Below, in pieces: positions 1-11,532 of a DNA stretch of 64,000 nucleotides. Position 1 is the first letter of the stretch, and every line of letters starts with the position of its first letter. The DNA comes from Cryptomeria japonica (Eukaryota > Streptophyta > Pinopsida > Cupressales > Cupressaceae). The stretch is from assembly GCF_030272615.1 (NCBI RefSeq), contig NC_081411.1, positions 45,773,517 to 45,837,516 on the forward strand, read 5' to 3'. The translations under genes and the position numbers were made by a program. Below the pieces are notes generated by a model. The model was not told the DNA's origin, did no database searches, and saw nothing but the letters and a program-made list of their open reading frames with translations.

Positions 1-2
1 GC

Positions 3-2888
3 ATTCCTGAATTTCCTAAGGATGTGATTAGGATAGTGTTAAGCAAAGTTCATGGAGAATTTTTTTGGTTAGATGCAGTTCATAAGATCACCAAGGAAGC
101 GGTAAAGGCTATCATAGGGTTACCGGCCACTAGTAAAAGACCAGATAAAAACAAGAAGGTTTCAAATGATTTAGTCATAGACCTAACAGGTGCAACATTT
201 GATAAAAGATCTCTAAGGGTTAACAATGTAAAAGATACAAATATGAGATTCTTAAGTATGATATTAGGTTACAAAGCCACTCATGCCAATAGACTTAACT
301 CAGTTTCAAGTTTATGTATTAAGAGTGCTTATGATATGATAACAGAAAATGCAAAAATTGACATCTGTGAATGGTTAAAGGATGAACTGATAGACAACCT
401 TGGAAAGATAAAGAAGGATAAGAAAGGAACTTTCAGATTTGGAAATTTGTTAGTATGTCTAATGCTTCATATAACAAAACAAGTTCCCAATATAGGATAT
501 AAAGAACTAGGATATGACATACTAGTAGGAAAACAACTAATAGAACTGTTCAACACCATGGGTGAGAATAAAGAAAATAACATTCATGACTTTTTCCAAG
601 CACTAAAGACAAAAATGAAGAAAAGGACAAGGTTATCTCAAAAAATTGTAGATAAATACAAAGATGATATATGCTTTGTTATCAAAAAGGATGAAATATG
701 GATGGAAGCATTCATTCCAAGGACAATCTGGGTAACCAAAATGGGCTATGAGACAGATGACCACATAGTTGAAACTTATGCCAAAGCACTTCTGGAAGCC
801 CCCAATGAACCTAAGGAAGAAGTATTTGGTAGTGCTGAAACCATAGAAAGCCAAATACAGTCCAAGAAAAGAGAGAAGAAGGTAGAGGCATTTGTGAGGA
901 AAGGATCCAAATAAGCAAAATCAATTAAGGAAGATGTATTAAAGAAAACTGGCCTAACTGAAGATGAGTTGGCAGCCCCACAACTTGAAGCTCATCTATC
1001 ATGGGTAGGTACTTCTTCAGAAGGAGACATCCCAGCAACCTTTAAAAGAGTTGTCAGGAAAAGAGACCCCTCACTAGCAACCACTCCTTCACCTAGAAGG
1101 ACAAGGCAGAAGCAACAAGCTGTGAGATCTTTGGTCAGAAAGGTCACACCTAAAAAGAAGCTGACTCCTAAGAAAAAGAAAAAGACAAAAACTGACTTGG
1201 CACCTCTAGACATTTTGTTAAATGAGATCACAGAGGAAGGAAAACTGAAGAACATAGGGAAAATTTATGACACCCTATCTGCTGATGAAAAAGGGCAAGT
1301 TGAGGAAAGTGTAATATTGCATATGGACATGTTCAAAATTTTTTTGATGGAAGTCATAAATGAAATTCTTGATGACTTATACAAAAGACTTCAGGCTAGA
1401 AGGCAAGGAGTAATTGAATTAGACAAGAAAATAAAAATAGAAAAACTACTTGCTGTATATCTGGTGAACTCTCCAAAGGAAATTGATGATCTGATAGCTC
1501 AGGAAAACCAAACTATTTTCTCCACTGCACAGTGACATATTTCACTAATGGCAGGAAGTGTTACAGAAGTTACAGAGGAAACAGAAGATGGATGGGACAT
1601 ATTCCTGGTTGAAAAGGAAAAACAAGAAGAATATAGGAATCCCAAGCCTATTAAGGTATATTAGAAGGATAAGGACAAATGGAAAGGCAAAATTGGTGGA
1701 CCTCCAAGCATAAAGGTTAAAGATAACCTACCTCCACCTATAAAGACTACAACCCCTGAAAACCAATCGGCAGCTAAAAGCATGGATGTAGAGGATAGCA
1801 ATTCAAATCTTGAAGTCCTATACACTATAAATGTTGATACCCAAAAGATCAACATAATAGTTGATAAAGATACAAATGAAAAACTAGATATGGCTAAAGA
1901 GCCTCCGATAAAAGGAGATATAGAGCAACTAGCAGAGGATACAGGGAAAAAGATGGAATCTGAGGCACAAACAGAGAAATCGATAGAGCTAAAGGCTCTG
2001 GAACAGGCTCACAAGGAAACAATGCCACCGGTAAGCAATTAAGCAGGAAAACCAGTGCTAAAGGAAATGCAAACACAAACTGACCTGCTAGAGGTCAATA
2101 CAAGCATGGTCACTTCCATCGGTACTCAGTTTGTTGGGTCATCATCAAAGTCAACAAATATGACTGAGGTATTACTTGAATCCATCAAGAAAATAACTGA
2201 CTATAGTTCACAAGCTTACAAAGCAATAGATGATTCAATACCAATTTTGAAGATAATTGCTCCTGATTGTAACATAGATGATAAAGATTCTTTAGGACAG
2301 TTGGATACATTATGTAAATACATTTTTGGAAATATTGAGAAAATAAAGGAAGAATCTGTAAAGGACATGGTAGAAAAGGAGAAACATAAATTCTTTGAGG
2401 AAGAAATAAAGAAGTATAATAAAGACTTTGACACACTTCTACTGAAACTATGGAGTTTGTTAAAAGAGTATAAAAACCTGTATAAAGACACATGCAAAAC
2501 AAACTTCTTGACTGTAGATATTGACAAGAAAATAAGCAAGACATAGGAAGAGATAAACAAGCTTGCAGACAATTTTGTCAACTCACCATACTCACTATCT
2601 ATTTTTGAAGATAAGTTAGCAAATTTTGAGGCATAATTGCTTAAATAGAAAAGAGAGAAAGAGATAATAATAAACAAGGCAAAACACTTAAGATCTAAAC
2701 TGAGTCCAAGATTGGACTATCTAGCATCTCTGCGGATAGAAATCTCAGAGGCATTAGCACAGGGATGTAAAACACCGACACAACAATTGCAACATCTCAC
2801 CGGTACTGTGAAGAGGACTGAAACAACAATAAAAGATAGCAAAAATTTTATGGATAGTATAAACTTAATTTTGGGCGATCTTTTTTAG
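3..2888 (+). pseudogene. Long unrecognised retroelement frame, interrupted by 7 stops
   Basis: One reading frame runs from the window edge to a TAG at 2886. It is broken only by in-frame stops at 912, 1533, 1662, 2040, 2544, 2634 and 2646, with no frameshift. Repaired, it would code for at least 960 residues. The first 300 residues look globular, with an FFWLDAVHKIT stretch near the start. A lysine-rich patch (TPKKKLTPKKKKKTK, about 1144-1188) resembles a nuclear-localisation or nucleic-acid-binding tail. The rest is charged and helix-prone, probably coiled coil in places (2160-2540). I do not recognise the family. Its place just upstream of the PPT matches the extra, sometimes called envelope-like, frame of SIRE-type copia elements. 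It could instead be a captured gene. Confidence 0.6.
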
Positions 2889-2973
2889 ATAATAACTACC
2901 CAACTACAAGGTTGAGGATATGGATCGGTATAACTACAAACTCTACTAACATCTTGACAACCTTTGTCATTAA

Positions 2974-2992
2974 TGCCAAAGGGGAAGTAGGA
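2974..2992 (+). other. PPT-like duplicate
   Basis: TGCCAAAGGGGAAGTAGGA lies about 137 bp upstream of the real PPT. It shares the surrounding words, with 'cattaatgccaaagggg' here against 'catcaatgccaaaggggg' at the PPT. It looks like a second, decayed copy of the PPT region. Confidence 0.5.
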
Positions 2993-3110
2993 TGAGAAAG
3001 TTCAAAGACAGGAATCATATGCTCACATGGAGCCCTTCATATTTTTGGTAAATTTTTTGGTCTACACATTTTGGACACTTTTTGAAATTTCTCATGAGTG
3101 TTGCCATCAA

Positions 3111-3126
3111 TGCCAAAGGGGGAGAT
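3111..3126 (+). promoter_or_regulatory. Polypurine tract of the + strand copia element
   Basis: TGCCAAAGGGGGAGAT sits immediately before the TGTTGG start of the LTR. This is where plus-strand DNA synthesis is primed in LTR retrotransposons. Confidence 0.8.
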
Positions 3127-3938
3127 TGTTGGCATATGGACACTCCAATGAGACATTGTGTGTGATTGAAGGTTTTTTCATTGATGGCAACCTTGCAATC
3201 CTATGGCACTGGCAAGACATCTTACCGGCAAAGCATTACACAAGCAAGACAGTGCACTGGCAACATCAACAAGATCACTCTACACCGACACTGACACCGG
3301 CAAAGAAGAAAAGATGTATACCGACATAGAGGCCGATAGGATTTTTGATATGTAATATTTTGATTATTATTGTAAGCCGACTTGGTAAATTGTAAAATGA
3401 CTCTTGTATATAAAAGAGACCATTGTAGACATTTGTTAGGGTAAGGAACCAAGCATAAAGAAAATTATTAGGTAGACCTAATGTGCAAATTATAGGTCAA
3501 GGGTATATGTAAAGAACAGAGTTAAAACTGGTACTGAATCTGGTATTGGAGATGCTATTGTAAAGCAGTACAGATCATTGGATTAGTATAATCCTCATTG
3601 TAAGTCAGTGTGACTTCTCATTGAGCAGTGAGCTCTAGGTAGTTGGCCTTCCTGTATGTGCAGACCCCTATTGTAAGTAATATTCTCTTATTGGTCAGTA
3701 AGTGAATATTGTGGGTCACAAATCCCACCAAGGTTTTTCCCACACTGGGTTTCCTCGTTAAACATCTTGTGTTATGGTGTTCTTTTCATGTGGATGTTTC
3801 TGATTCTGTTTATTGCATTAATTCTTGCATACCGGTATATTGCTATTTTATGTTTTGCATCTTTTAACTTAAGAAGTACTGCACACCGGTTAGATACTGA
3901 TTCACCCCCCCCTCTCAGTATCTGTGGGAATCCTAACA
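3127..3938 (+). repeat. 3' LTR (812 bp) of the + strand copia element
   Basis: The LTR begins TGTTGGCATATGG and ends GAATCCTAACA, giving the usual TG...CA ends. It contains a run of eight C near its right end (3905-3912), followed by CTCTCAGTA. No second copy of this LTR is in the window, so its age cannot be estimated here. Confidence 0.75.
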
Positions 3939-4101
3939 CATAGCTCTAGTATTGAGCACTCAAACTCTTGATATAGATCTTCATTCTATCCTTCAATATT
4001 TTGAAGTTATCTCTATTGAACATAGGACCTTCCCTCTTCATCAATAAGGCAGGATCTTTTACCTCAAGTGGTTAAGCTTATATCACCAAGGACCTGGAGT
4101 A
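3939..4101 (-). pseudogene. Copia gag start fragment (UBN2/DUF4219-like)
   Basis: Read on the - strand after the PBS, this gives ALLMKREGPMFNRDNFKIL followed by KDRMKIYIKSLSAQY and a stop. The pattern F-N-x-x-N-F...K-x-R-M-K-x-Y-x-x-S-L is the N-terminus of many plant copia gag proteins. The rest of the gene is lost where the + strand copia LTR ends at 3938. It belongs to the same element as the PBS and LTR to its right. Confidence 0.65.
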
Positions 4102-4113
4102 GCTCTGATACCA
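4102..4113 (-). promoter_or_regulatory. Primer binding site (initiator tRNA-Met type)
   Basis: The - strand reads TGGTATCAGAGC, the complement of the 3' end of plant initiator tRNA-Met and the usual copia PBS. It lies two bases inside the LTR boundary at 4116, which fixes this as the 5' end of a - strand element. Confidence 0.85.
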
Positions 4114-4115
4114 AT

Positions 4116-5539
4116 TGATGAATAATGATGAACCACACATACCCTAACTGGTACTGAGAGGGGGGGGTGAATCAATACATTCAAAAACTTATGTGCAACT
4201 TATCAAGTTAAAACAATGCTAATTGGTTGTCTTTATTACTGAACTTAAACATGGCAATGCCGGTTAAACACAGTAAAACCTGAGATAACATAAACTGGTA
4301 AAACTGAACCCTTTAGTTATATTCAATACTTAATAACTACATCACCCAAAAAAAAAGCATGCATGTGGTGTGTCAACAATACCATAACCATTAGCTCTTC
4401 ATGCATAATCACTTAAACAAAAAAATGCACAACTCATGACACACAGATTTTTCACGTTGAAACCCAAATGAGAAAAACCACGCTGGGATGAATACCCACA
4501 AGCTTGTTTTTAAACCCTTTTGAAGCTCGGTCTTTTAGGAGCCTAGTCCGATTAAAGACTTTACAATAAGGTTCTTCTAGGAACTGATCTTGTTAAAGAT
4601 CACCCAGTTAAGGGATGGCTATATACCCTGTTAAAGGTTGAAACCCTATTAAAGGTTACCTTGCTAAAGGATTTAAAGAACTCAATGAACTTGAGTCACC
4701 TAGTTAAAGGATTTACAATAAGCCTATTAAAGATACTCGAAAAAGGGATTTTCCTTCTGTTGAAATGGTTACAAGACAACAGGTGAAGCTTTGATCTGAT
4801 AACAACACTATAGCTAAGGCAGATCCTTTTCAGTTCCTACTTTGCAATCACACTCTGTAGTTTTCTCTCTCTTTTCTGGCAAGTATCTCATCACTCGGAT
4901 ACACACACAACATTTTCCAATAACTTACAATAAAAAACATCATCGACCTTATAGACAACAATTAGGTTGGTAGCATAAACCCTAAACCTTAAGCATTTCA
5001 GGTTTACAATACAAGCGGTCCAATCCTGACCATCCAAACACTTTGCATAGAGCAATACAATTTCAAATAGATCACCAGATAATCCGCATCGTCCATTCTT
5101 CACCTCACATAGAAATTAGTAACTCATCACGCTTTCTTCTCATACTGCTAAGAAGAATGTTCACTCCCAAGGTAGACATTTACAGTCGATCTTCACATGC
5201 AATATTCTCAAAGAAATCCTTCACGTGCACAAGGCTGACGTGACATAACGATCTCATCTTCATTTATTAGCTATGTCATTATAGAATATCATCAGTTGCA
5301 TCGCACAAGCGAGATTGCCAAATCGAATACCCTAGAGCTAAGACTACCAACCAGTAGTCACACTTAGTGAAACACAAACACCAATTCACTGCATCTCTTC
5401 ATACCGGTTCACCAACTTCTTCCAATTTGCATACCACTTCACTTGCACTTATTGAGACCAATGACAACATACACTATCATCATATCAACATGTCGGTTTA
5501 TCATATGCCAACAACATGCTAGTTCATCATATGCCAACA
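4116..5539 (-). repeat. 5' LTR of a - strand copia element (about 1.42 kb)
   Basis: On the - strand it would start TGTTGGCATATG (right end, 5539) and end ATTATTCATCA next to the PBS. The start matches the first 12 bases of the LTR at 3127, so the families are related. It contains an eight-G run (4160-4167) that mirrors the C run at 3905-3912. The right boundary is inferred from the TGTTGGCATATG word, which also occurs about 25 bp inward, so 5515 is an alternative end. Confidence 0.6.
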
Positions 5540-6333
5540 CATATCTCATAAGGTATCTATGTGTAATTCACTCTTACTTGTACCTTGTTAAGTATATATA
5601 CGGTATTATGCATAGATTCTTTTCAATACACATCAGGTAGGCTAGCATATTTCAACATAGTTCTAGATATTTTGAAAACAATCCTATTCTTTATTTTAAC
5701 CAATTAATTCTATTGATTCCTAGGTGAAGATAATTACCTTTAAATACCATGATCTTAACAAAATCTATAAAATTTATTTGATCTAAACTCTCATCCTCTA
5801 TTAGACCTCAATAACTTGATTTTAGCATCTATGTAATTCTCAACCATATATTCGAATACCTTAAATCTATCAAATGCTCTAGACTTCTCTTTTAAGAAAG
5901 TAACCCTTGTCCTTCTTGAATAATCATCAATAAGCGACATAAAATAACTTTCATGATTTATTCCTCTTGTCCTTGTTGTTCCACATTAATCTATATGAAT
6001 TAACTCCAAAGGCCTTGTGGTAGAAAATTTCTTATTCTTGAATTTATTCCTTATTTTTTTCCATCTAACATTCCTTGCACACTGCATTTGCAGGTTTGAT
6101 AATCTATGATAAATCTCACAAACCATGGGTAGAACTAATCTTTAACATGTTGTCAAATTCAACATGTCCCAACCTTTTCGTTATAACCAACATTCACTAC
6201 CTTATGCCACCAAAAAACTATTTCCTCTATTTTCCTTTAGATAAGAGACATTTCCATTTGTTCTTATATCTTCTACAACTAATCTTATGTAACCTTATTC
6301 TCTGATTTCACATTAAAACCCATGAAATATGAG
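5540..6333 (-). pseudogene. Copia GAG-preintegrase/integrase fragment
   Basis: Read on the - strand from 6333, degenerate codons give KRLGHVEFDNMLKISSTHGL and VCKEC (the pre-integrase zinc region). These are followed by IKLLRSNRG (integrase around its second Asp) and KNRIVFKISRTMLKYASLPD, the region after the catalytic Glu. Many stops and small indels are present. The left end is cut at the LTR boundary at 5539 and the right end joins Tat-A at about 6333. A second, different copy of the same family lies at 33051-34494 and overlaps this one in the pre-integrase region. Confidence 0.7.
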
Positions 6334-6414
6334 TTGTTACATGAATTCCCTGAGATATTTTCTTGGATATATTCTGACATGCTTCGTGTAGATCCTAAGA
6401 TTGTCACTACTAAA
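6334..6414 (+). pseudogene. Tat-A pol: residues just before the RT (left of the Copia-1 insertion)
   Basis: The + strand reads LLHEFPEIFSWIYSDM then LRVDPKIVTTK, the conserved lead-in to a Ty3/gypsy RT. It continues in the same sense at 12426 with PVKQKI. Copia-1 split the gene and duplicated CTAAA at 6410-6414 and 12426-12430. Everything upstream of here (Tat-A gag, protease, 5' LTR) is missing, so Tat-A was already 5'-truncated at the junction near 6333. Confidence 0.8.
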
Positions 6415-7307
6415 TGTAAGGAAGTTAAGTAGCGGAAACAACTTCCTACACTAACCTTGAGAGGAGGGTAATGCAAAACTTTTTCAGATCATTACAACAG
6501 TTACAGAAAATAGAAATAGATATAATAGCATTCATACCACAACACAGTGATTTACGTGGGGAAAACCCTTTCGGGAGAAAAACCCCACCCTCCAAAAGCA
6601 GCTCAATATTTTATTCAGCAATCAAAACAGATTACAACATACTTGCAGAGAAAGCTCTTCGCAGGAGTACCATTAATCAGAGATTCAGAGGCAACTCAAT
6701 AGCCATAAGACTCTTACACACAACCTCTATCTCACACACCTCATAAATAGGAGATACAATACAAGAAACCGTCAAACGGTATTACAAAACCATGGGCTAA
6801 AACCACCCAATAAGGTGTAGCCGACCTTATCTCCCTTCTAGAGGCCCTATGACATGTTAAAGAACACATCAACACATGTCGCTCCCTTTTACAGCTCATT
6901 TATGTGTCCGATACAAATTATTTTTCCTATTTCAGGAGTACAAACTTCCGGAGGCCATAACTTGAGAACCGGGTGTCCGATTGACGAACCGTTTGAAGCG
7001 CCGGAAAGCTCGCGAAGTGATCTATCACCTCGTAACCTGCTTCGCTGGTTACAGCCACTTTTCAGGGCATTTCGGAGCCTCTAAAGTCCCCAAAATTAAG
7101 TTTAAATATTTTATTGCACCCCTCCAAGACGAAAACATTAATATCTTCAAAACTAGCTGTGACCTTGCAACGCAACTTTACCGGAATGCTTATCTAGCCA
7201 ACCAGAAGCTTCAGGGAGAGTTTCGCACCATTTCGTGCTCAAATGAAAACTTACTATAAATAGTAACCTCGCATAAATGCAAGGTTGAGACACCATTTTT
7301 CCCAACA
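6415..7307 (-). repeat. Copia-1 3' LTR (893 bp)
   Basis: On the + strand it starts TGTAAGGAAG and ends TTTCCCAACA. It contains two adjoining palindromes at 7251-7266 and 7265-7286, and a GTAACC...GGTTAC hairpin near 7037-7057, all kept in the other three LTRs of this family. Confidence 0.93.
7251..7286 (-). repeat. Twin palindromes near the LTR start
   Basis: TTACTAT-AA-ATAGTAA (7251-7266) is a perfect inverted repeat with a 2-nt centre. It overlaps AACCTCGCAT-AA-ATGCAAGGTT (7265-7286), which has one mismatch. On the transcribed - strand they lie 20-60 bases inside the LTR, in the presumed U3. The first also contains TATAAATA. All four LTRs of the family keep both. Confidence 0.7.
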
Positions 7308-7319
7308 AATCTCCCACTT
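7308..7319 (-). promoter_or_regulatory. Copia-1 polypurine tract
   Basis: The - strand reads AAGTGGGAGATT directly before the TGTTGGG start of the 3' LTR. Confidence 0.85.
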
Positions 7320-7363
7320 GTCGAACACCTTGCAAGAGCCGAAGGGAATGTCAACACAAAGAA

Positions 7364-10300
7364 TCAATTGCTAGGGGCCATAAGGCCCATAGACTCTGAA
7401 CACCATCTGAACTTCTCTGTGCTCACAGCCTTAGTTAAAGCATCTGCAACATTCATCAAAGTTTCTACCTTAACCAGCTTCACCCTACCATCTTCGACCA
7501 TATCTCTAACAAAATGATACTGAACATCAATATGTTTGGTCCGGGCATGAAATGTCGGGTTCTTAGCTAGGCTAATTGCACTCTGACTGTCACAGTAAAC
7601 TGTCACTGTACCTTGTTTTATTCCAATATCCGAACACAGTCTCTTAAGCCAAATGGCCTCTTTACAAGCATGAGTAGCTGCCATATACTCTGCTTCAGTA
7701 GTGGATAGAGAAACCACAGCCTGTTGCTTACTCATCCAACTAATTGCACCACCAAACAAAGTAAACACATAAGCACTAGTGGATCTTCTGCTATCAATAT
7801 CACCTGCCCAATCTAAATCCACATAACCATGGATATCAAGGGAAGTCATGTCTCCAACTGAATTACCATGATAACACAAAGAATACTCTGAAGTACCCTT
7901 CAAATATCTGAAGACTCTTTTGACTGCATCCCAATGAACTCTACCAGGATTAGACATATATCTAGAAAGTACTCCCATTGCTTGGGCAATGTCTGGTCTA
8001 GTACAGACCATAGCATACATCAAGCTTCCAACCGCACTTTGGTAAGGCACTCTGCTCATGTCTTCCATCTCCAATGGGGATGTAGGACAATCTGAAATAA
8101 ATAGTTTCATTCCAACTATAAAAGGAACACTCAATGGTCTACAATTCTGCATGTTGAACCTCTGTAACACTGAATTCACATACTTACTCTGGCCTAGCCA
8201 TAGCTTTCTGTTCACCCTATCTCTTCTAATTTCCATCCCAAGAATGTGCTTTGCTGCACCAAGATCTTTCATTTCAAATTTAGCAGCGAGCTGAGACTTC
8301 AGTTCTGAAATCATACCTTTCCCTTTACCAATGAATAACATATCATCAACATACAATGCAATGAATAAGAAATGATCACCATAAGATTTATTAATAAACA
8401 CAGTGATCTGATTTAGAATGTTCAAATCCCAAACTCAACACATATGTATCAAATTTCTGGTACCACATCCTAGGACTTTGTTTGAGGCCATACAAAGATT
8501 TCTTCAATTTACAGACCAAATTACTTTTGCCTTTCACCACATAGTGCTCCGGCTGTGTCATATAAATATCTTCCTCCAAATCACCATGAAGGAAAGCAGT
8601 TTTCACATCCATTTTCTCAACCTCTAAATCATAAGCAGTAGCAATAGAAAGCAAAAATCTAATGGACGTCATTTTTGCAACAGGAGAAAATATCTCACCG
8701 TAATCAACACCCTCAACCTGAGAGTAGCCTTTTGCAACCAACCTTGCTTTATACTTCTCAATGCTTCCATCTGAACCAATCTTTTTCTTGAACACCCATT
8801 TACAACCAACAGGTTTTCGTCCTTCAGGCAATGGTACAAGATCCCATGTATCATTCTTTTTCAAAGCTACCATTTCTTCCTCCATAGCAATCTTCCAGGA
8901 TTCTGCATCATTCATACCTAATGCCTCTTCTACAGATTTTGGTTCATCCACACTAGTATTCAGAGCAAAAATACATCTCCAATCATCAGGTGAATACCTT
9001 TCAGGTGGTTGTCTATGTCTTGTAGACCTTCGAACAAGCTGAGTTGGAGGTTCTTCCTCCTCTTCTGAAGATTCAGAGCTAGACGAGCTCTCCTCAAATT
9101 CTTGCCTATCTAGGGGTCTCGATTCAACTCTTTCAGGTGTAGAAGGAAGTTGAATCACATCTTCTTTTTTAGTCTGTTCTTGCTGCAATGTAACAGAAGG
9201 AGACTTAATTTCTCTAAAAATAACACTTCTACTGTGAATTACCTTTTGTGCAACAGGGTCCCAAAGCTTGTATCCTTTCACACCATAACTATACCCGATG
9301 AAGATACATTTCACAGCCTTGTTCTCCAACTTTGTTCGCTTCTCCTTTGGCACATGTGCATATGCCTCGCAACCAAAAACTCTAAGATGTCTCAATGAAG
9401 GCTTGTGACCTGACCATGCTTCCATAGGCGTTTTATCAACAAGAGCTGATGTAGGAGACCTGTTAATCAGGTAGCAAGCAGTGGCAACAGCTTCAGCCCA
9501 AAACTTTTGTTCAAGACCAGCACCACTCAACATACTCCTAGCCTTCTCCATCAGTGTCCTGTTCATTCTTTCTGCAACTCCATTCTGCTGTGGAGAATAC
9601 GGAGTTGTCTTCTGCCTATTAATTCCACAGTCTTTACAAAATCAATCAAAATCATTAGAGAAAAACTCACCGCCATTATCAGTTCTCAAGCATTTTATTT
9701 TCTTTCCAGTCTGCAACTCAACCATTGCTTTAAATTCTTTAAAACAACTAAAAACTTCAGATTTACTCTTTAGAAAATAAACCCATGTCCTTCTACTATA
9801 ATCATCAATAAATGAAACATAATATGTGGATTTTCCAATCGAAGAGACATCTACTGGACCAAACACATCAGAATGGATAAGATCCAAAACACCACAAGTT
9901 TTATGAGAACTCGAGTAAAACTGAACGCAGTTTTGTTTTCCATAAATGCAATGCTCACAGAAGTCAAAGTCAAGATTACAATCATTCAAACCTTCAACAA
10001 GATTTTTATTTTTCAAGGTCCTTAGACCCTTTTCTCCAATGTGGCCAAGTCTCTGGTGCCATAACATAGTCTTCTCTGCAGGTAACTTTGCTTCAGACGA
10101 AAGAGCACCCTTAGGTACCCAAAAACCATTACCATCTGCTGAAGGTGAAACCTTCAAATCTTCCAGTGAAGTATCCGTAGATTTACTTTTTACAGAAGTG
10201 CTATTACACTCAACAGTGTATGCTTCAAGCTTATACAAAGTGCCAAACCTGACACCTCTAGCAACTACCATAGCACCCTTAATCATCTTACATCCTACTT

Positions 10301-11408
10301 CAGAAAAGACTACCTGCACACCTGCATCTATCAGTTTGCTCACAGATAACAAGTTTCGTTTTAATCCAGGGATATGCAGCACACCATTAATCCTTTTTAT
10401 TCTACCATCAGAAAACCTAATTCTAACTTTACCTCGACCAACAATGTCTAGATGTGAATCATCACCAAAGTACACCTTACCTCCATTAAATCCTTCATAT
10501 TCAGAAAACCAATCTCTATTGGAAGTCATATGAAAAGATGCACCTGAGTCAATTAGCCAGGCATCATTACCTGCATGAGTTGCCAAAGCCGCAATAAATG
10601 CATCGCCATCTTCCTTGTCGGACACAGAATCAGAATCGAACTTTTTCTTTTTCTTCTTCTTTTCTTCTTTGCAGTGCTTACGGATGTGACCCGGTTTACC
10701 GCAATTCCAGCAAATGACTTTGGACTTTCCAGGAGATTTCGATCTCCCTTTGGATTTGGACTTGCCGCGCTTCTCATTCTTCTTGCCTTTCTCCTTAGGT
10801 CTTCCACGAACGGTTAGGGCTTCCTTTGAACTGATGGATACCTTCCTTCGCATCTCTTCACCGAGTAGGGCACCCACCACGTCTTCAGATTTCAAAACAA
10901 CAGAAGTACTACCGATAGCCATAACAAGAGAATCCCATGAATCAGGCAAAGAACAAAGCAAGATCTAACATTTCTCCTCCTCATCCATCTTAACACCGAC
11001 GGATACTAATTGAGCCACAATCATATTGAATGCTTCTAGGTGGTCTGCAATTCGTCCACCCTCTTCCATCTTCAAGGAATACAATTTCTTTCTTAAGAAA
11101 ATTTGATTTAATAAAGATTTCACTTGATACATCTCACCAAGCTTAGTCCATAGCTTCTTTGCAGAGTTTTCTTCATGGACATTGATTAGAACAGAGTCTG
11201 CCAGGCACAGTCTGATTAGACCCTTGGCTTTTCGGTCCATAACATCATACTGAGCTGCTGCAGTAGGATCTGAGGGTCTTTGGACATTCGCATCAACAGC
11301 ATCCCAAAGATCTCGATCTATTAGCAGATCTTCTATCTTTAGCTTCCACATCTCAAAATTACTTCCATTAAATTTCTCCACCTCTATTCTCCCTGACGAA
11401 CTCGCCAT
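7364..11408 (-). pseudogene. Copia-1 gag-pol polyprotein, disabled
   Basis: ATG at 11408 (MASSSGRIEVEKF...) opens a frame of about 1,348 codons. In order it codes for UBN2-type gag, a CCHC zinc knuckle (CWNCGKPGHIRKHC, near 10670-10715), aspartic protease (LIDSGAS, near 10545), GAG-preintegrase (WHQRLGHIG), DDE integrase (HSDVFGP, LRTDNGGEF, QNGVAER), RT (LYVDDM, near 8345) and RNase H (STTEAEYMA), ending MAPSN. It is broken by a TAG at 10965 after EEEKC, a TGA at 9642 after SNDFD, and a one-base insertion near 8386-8397. Copia-2 is intact at all three places. RNase H also carries VDLDWAGD where Copia-2 has VDSDWAGD. Confidence 0.92.
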
Positions 11409-11517
11409 CTGAATATTCCTGCAACAAGATCAAAAAGTGTCTTCTGCACAAGCTCCCACTCAAATCTAGATTAGTTCAAAAAACCCAACTGCCCACAATT
11501 GAAACCAAAGGTGATCA

Positions 11518-11530
11518 GGCTCTGATACCA
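11518..11530 (-). promoter_or_regulatory. Copia-1 primer binding site (initiator tRNA-Met)
   Basis: The - strand reads TGGTATCAGAGCC, two bases from the LTR edge at 11533. Confidence 0.9.
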
Positions 11531-11532
11531 CT

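Larger units (their letters stand above)
1..3938 (+). mobile_element. Right part of a Ty1/copia LTR retrotransposon (SIRE-like ending)
   Basis: The element enters from the left edge, so its 5' LTR, gag and pol are not visible. What remains is a long open frame, a short untranslated stretch, a purine-rich PPT and an LTR that starts TGTTGG and ends CCTAACA. A PPT of the form GCCAAAGGGGGAGAT directly followed by TGTTGG is typical of plant copia elements that carry an extra frame between pol and the 3' LTR, such as the SIRE group. That lineage call is an inference, because no pol is in view. The right end abuts a - strand copia gag fragment, so the element probably inserted into it. Confidence 0.75.

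Noticed and set aside
3027-3329. 100-codon open frame across the PPT and LTR start
   Set aside because: Spans the PPT/LTR boundary, so it cannot be a conserved gene of the element.
9946-10533. 195-codon + strand open frame inside Copia-1 (also 61250-61837 in Copia-2)
   Set aside because: It is the antisense shadow of gag-protease-integrase coding and occurs only because both copies share that sequence.
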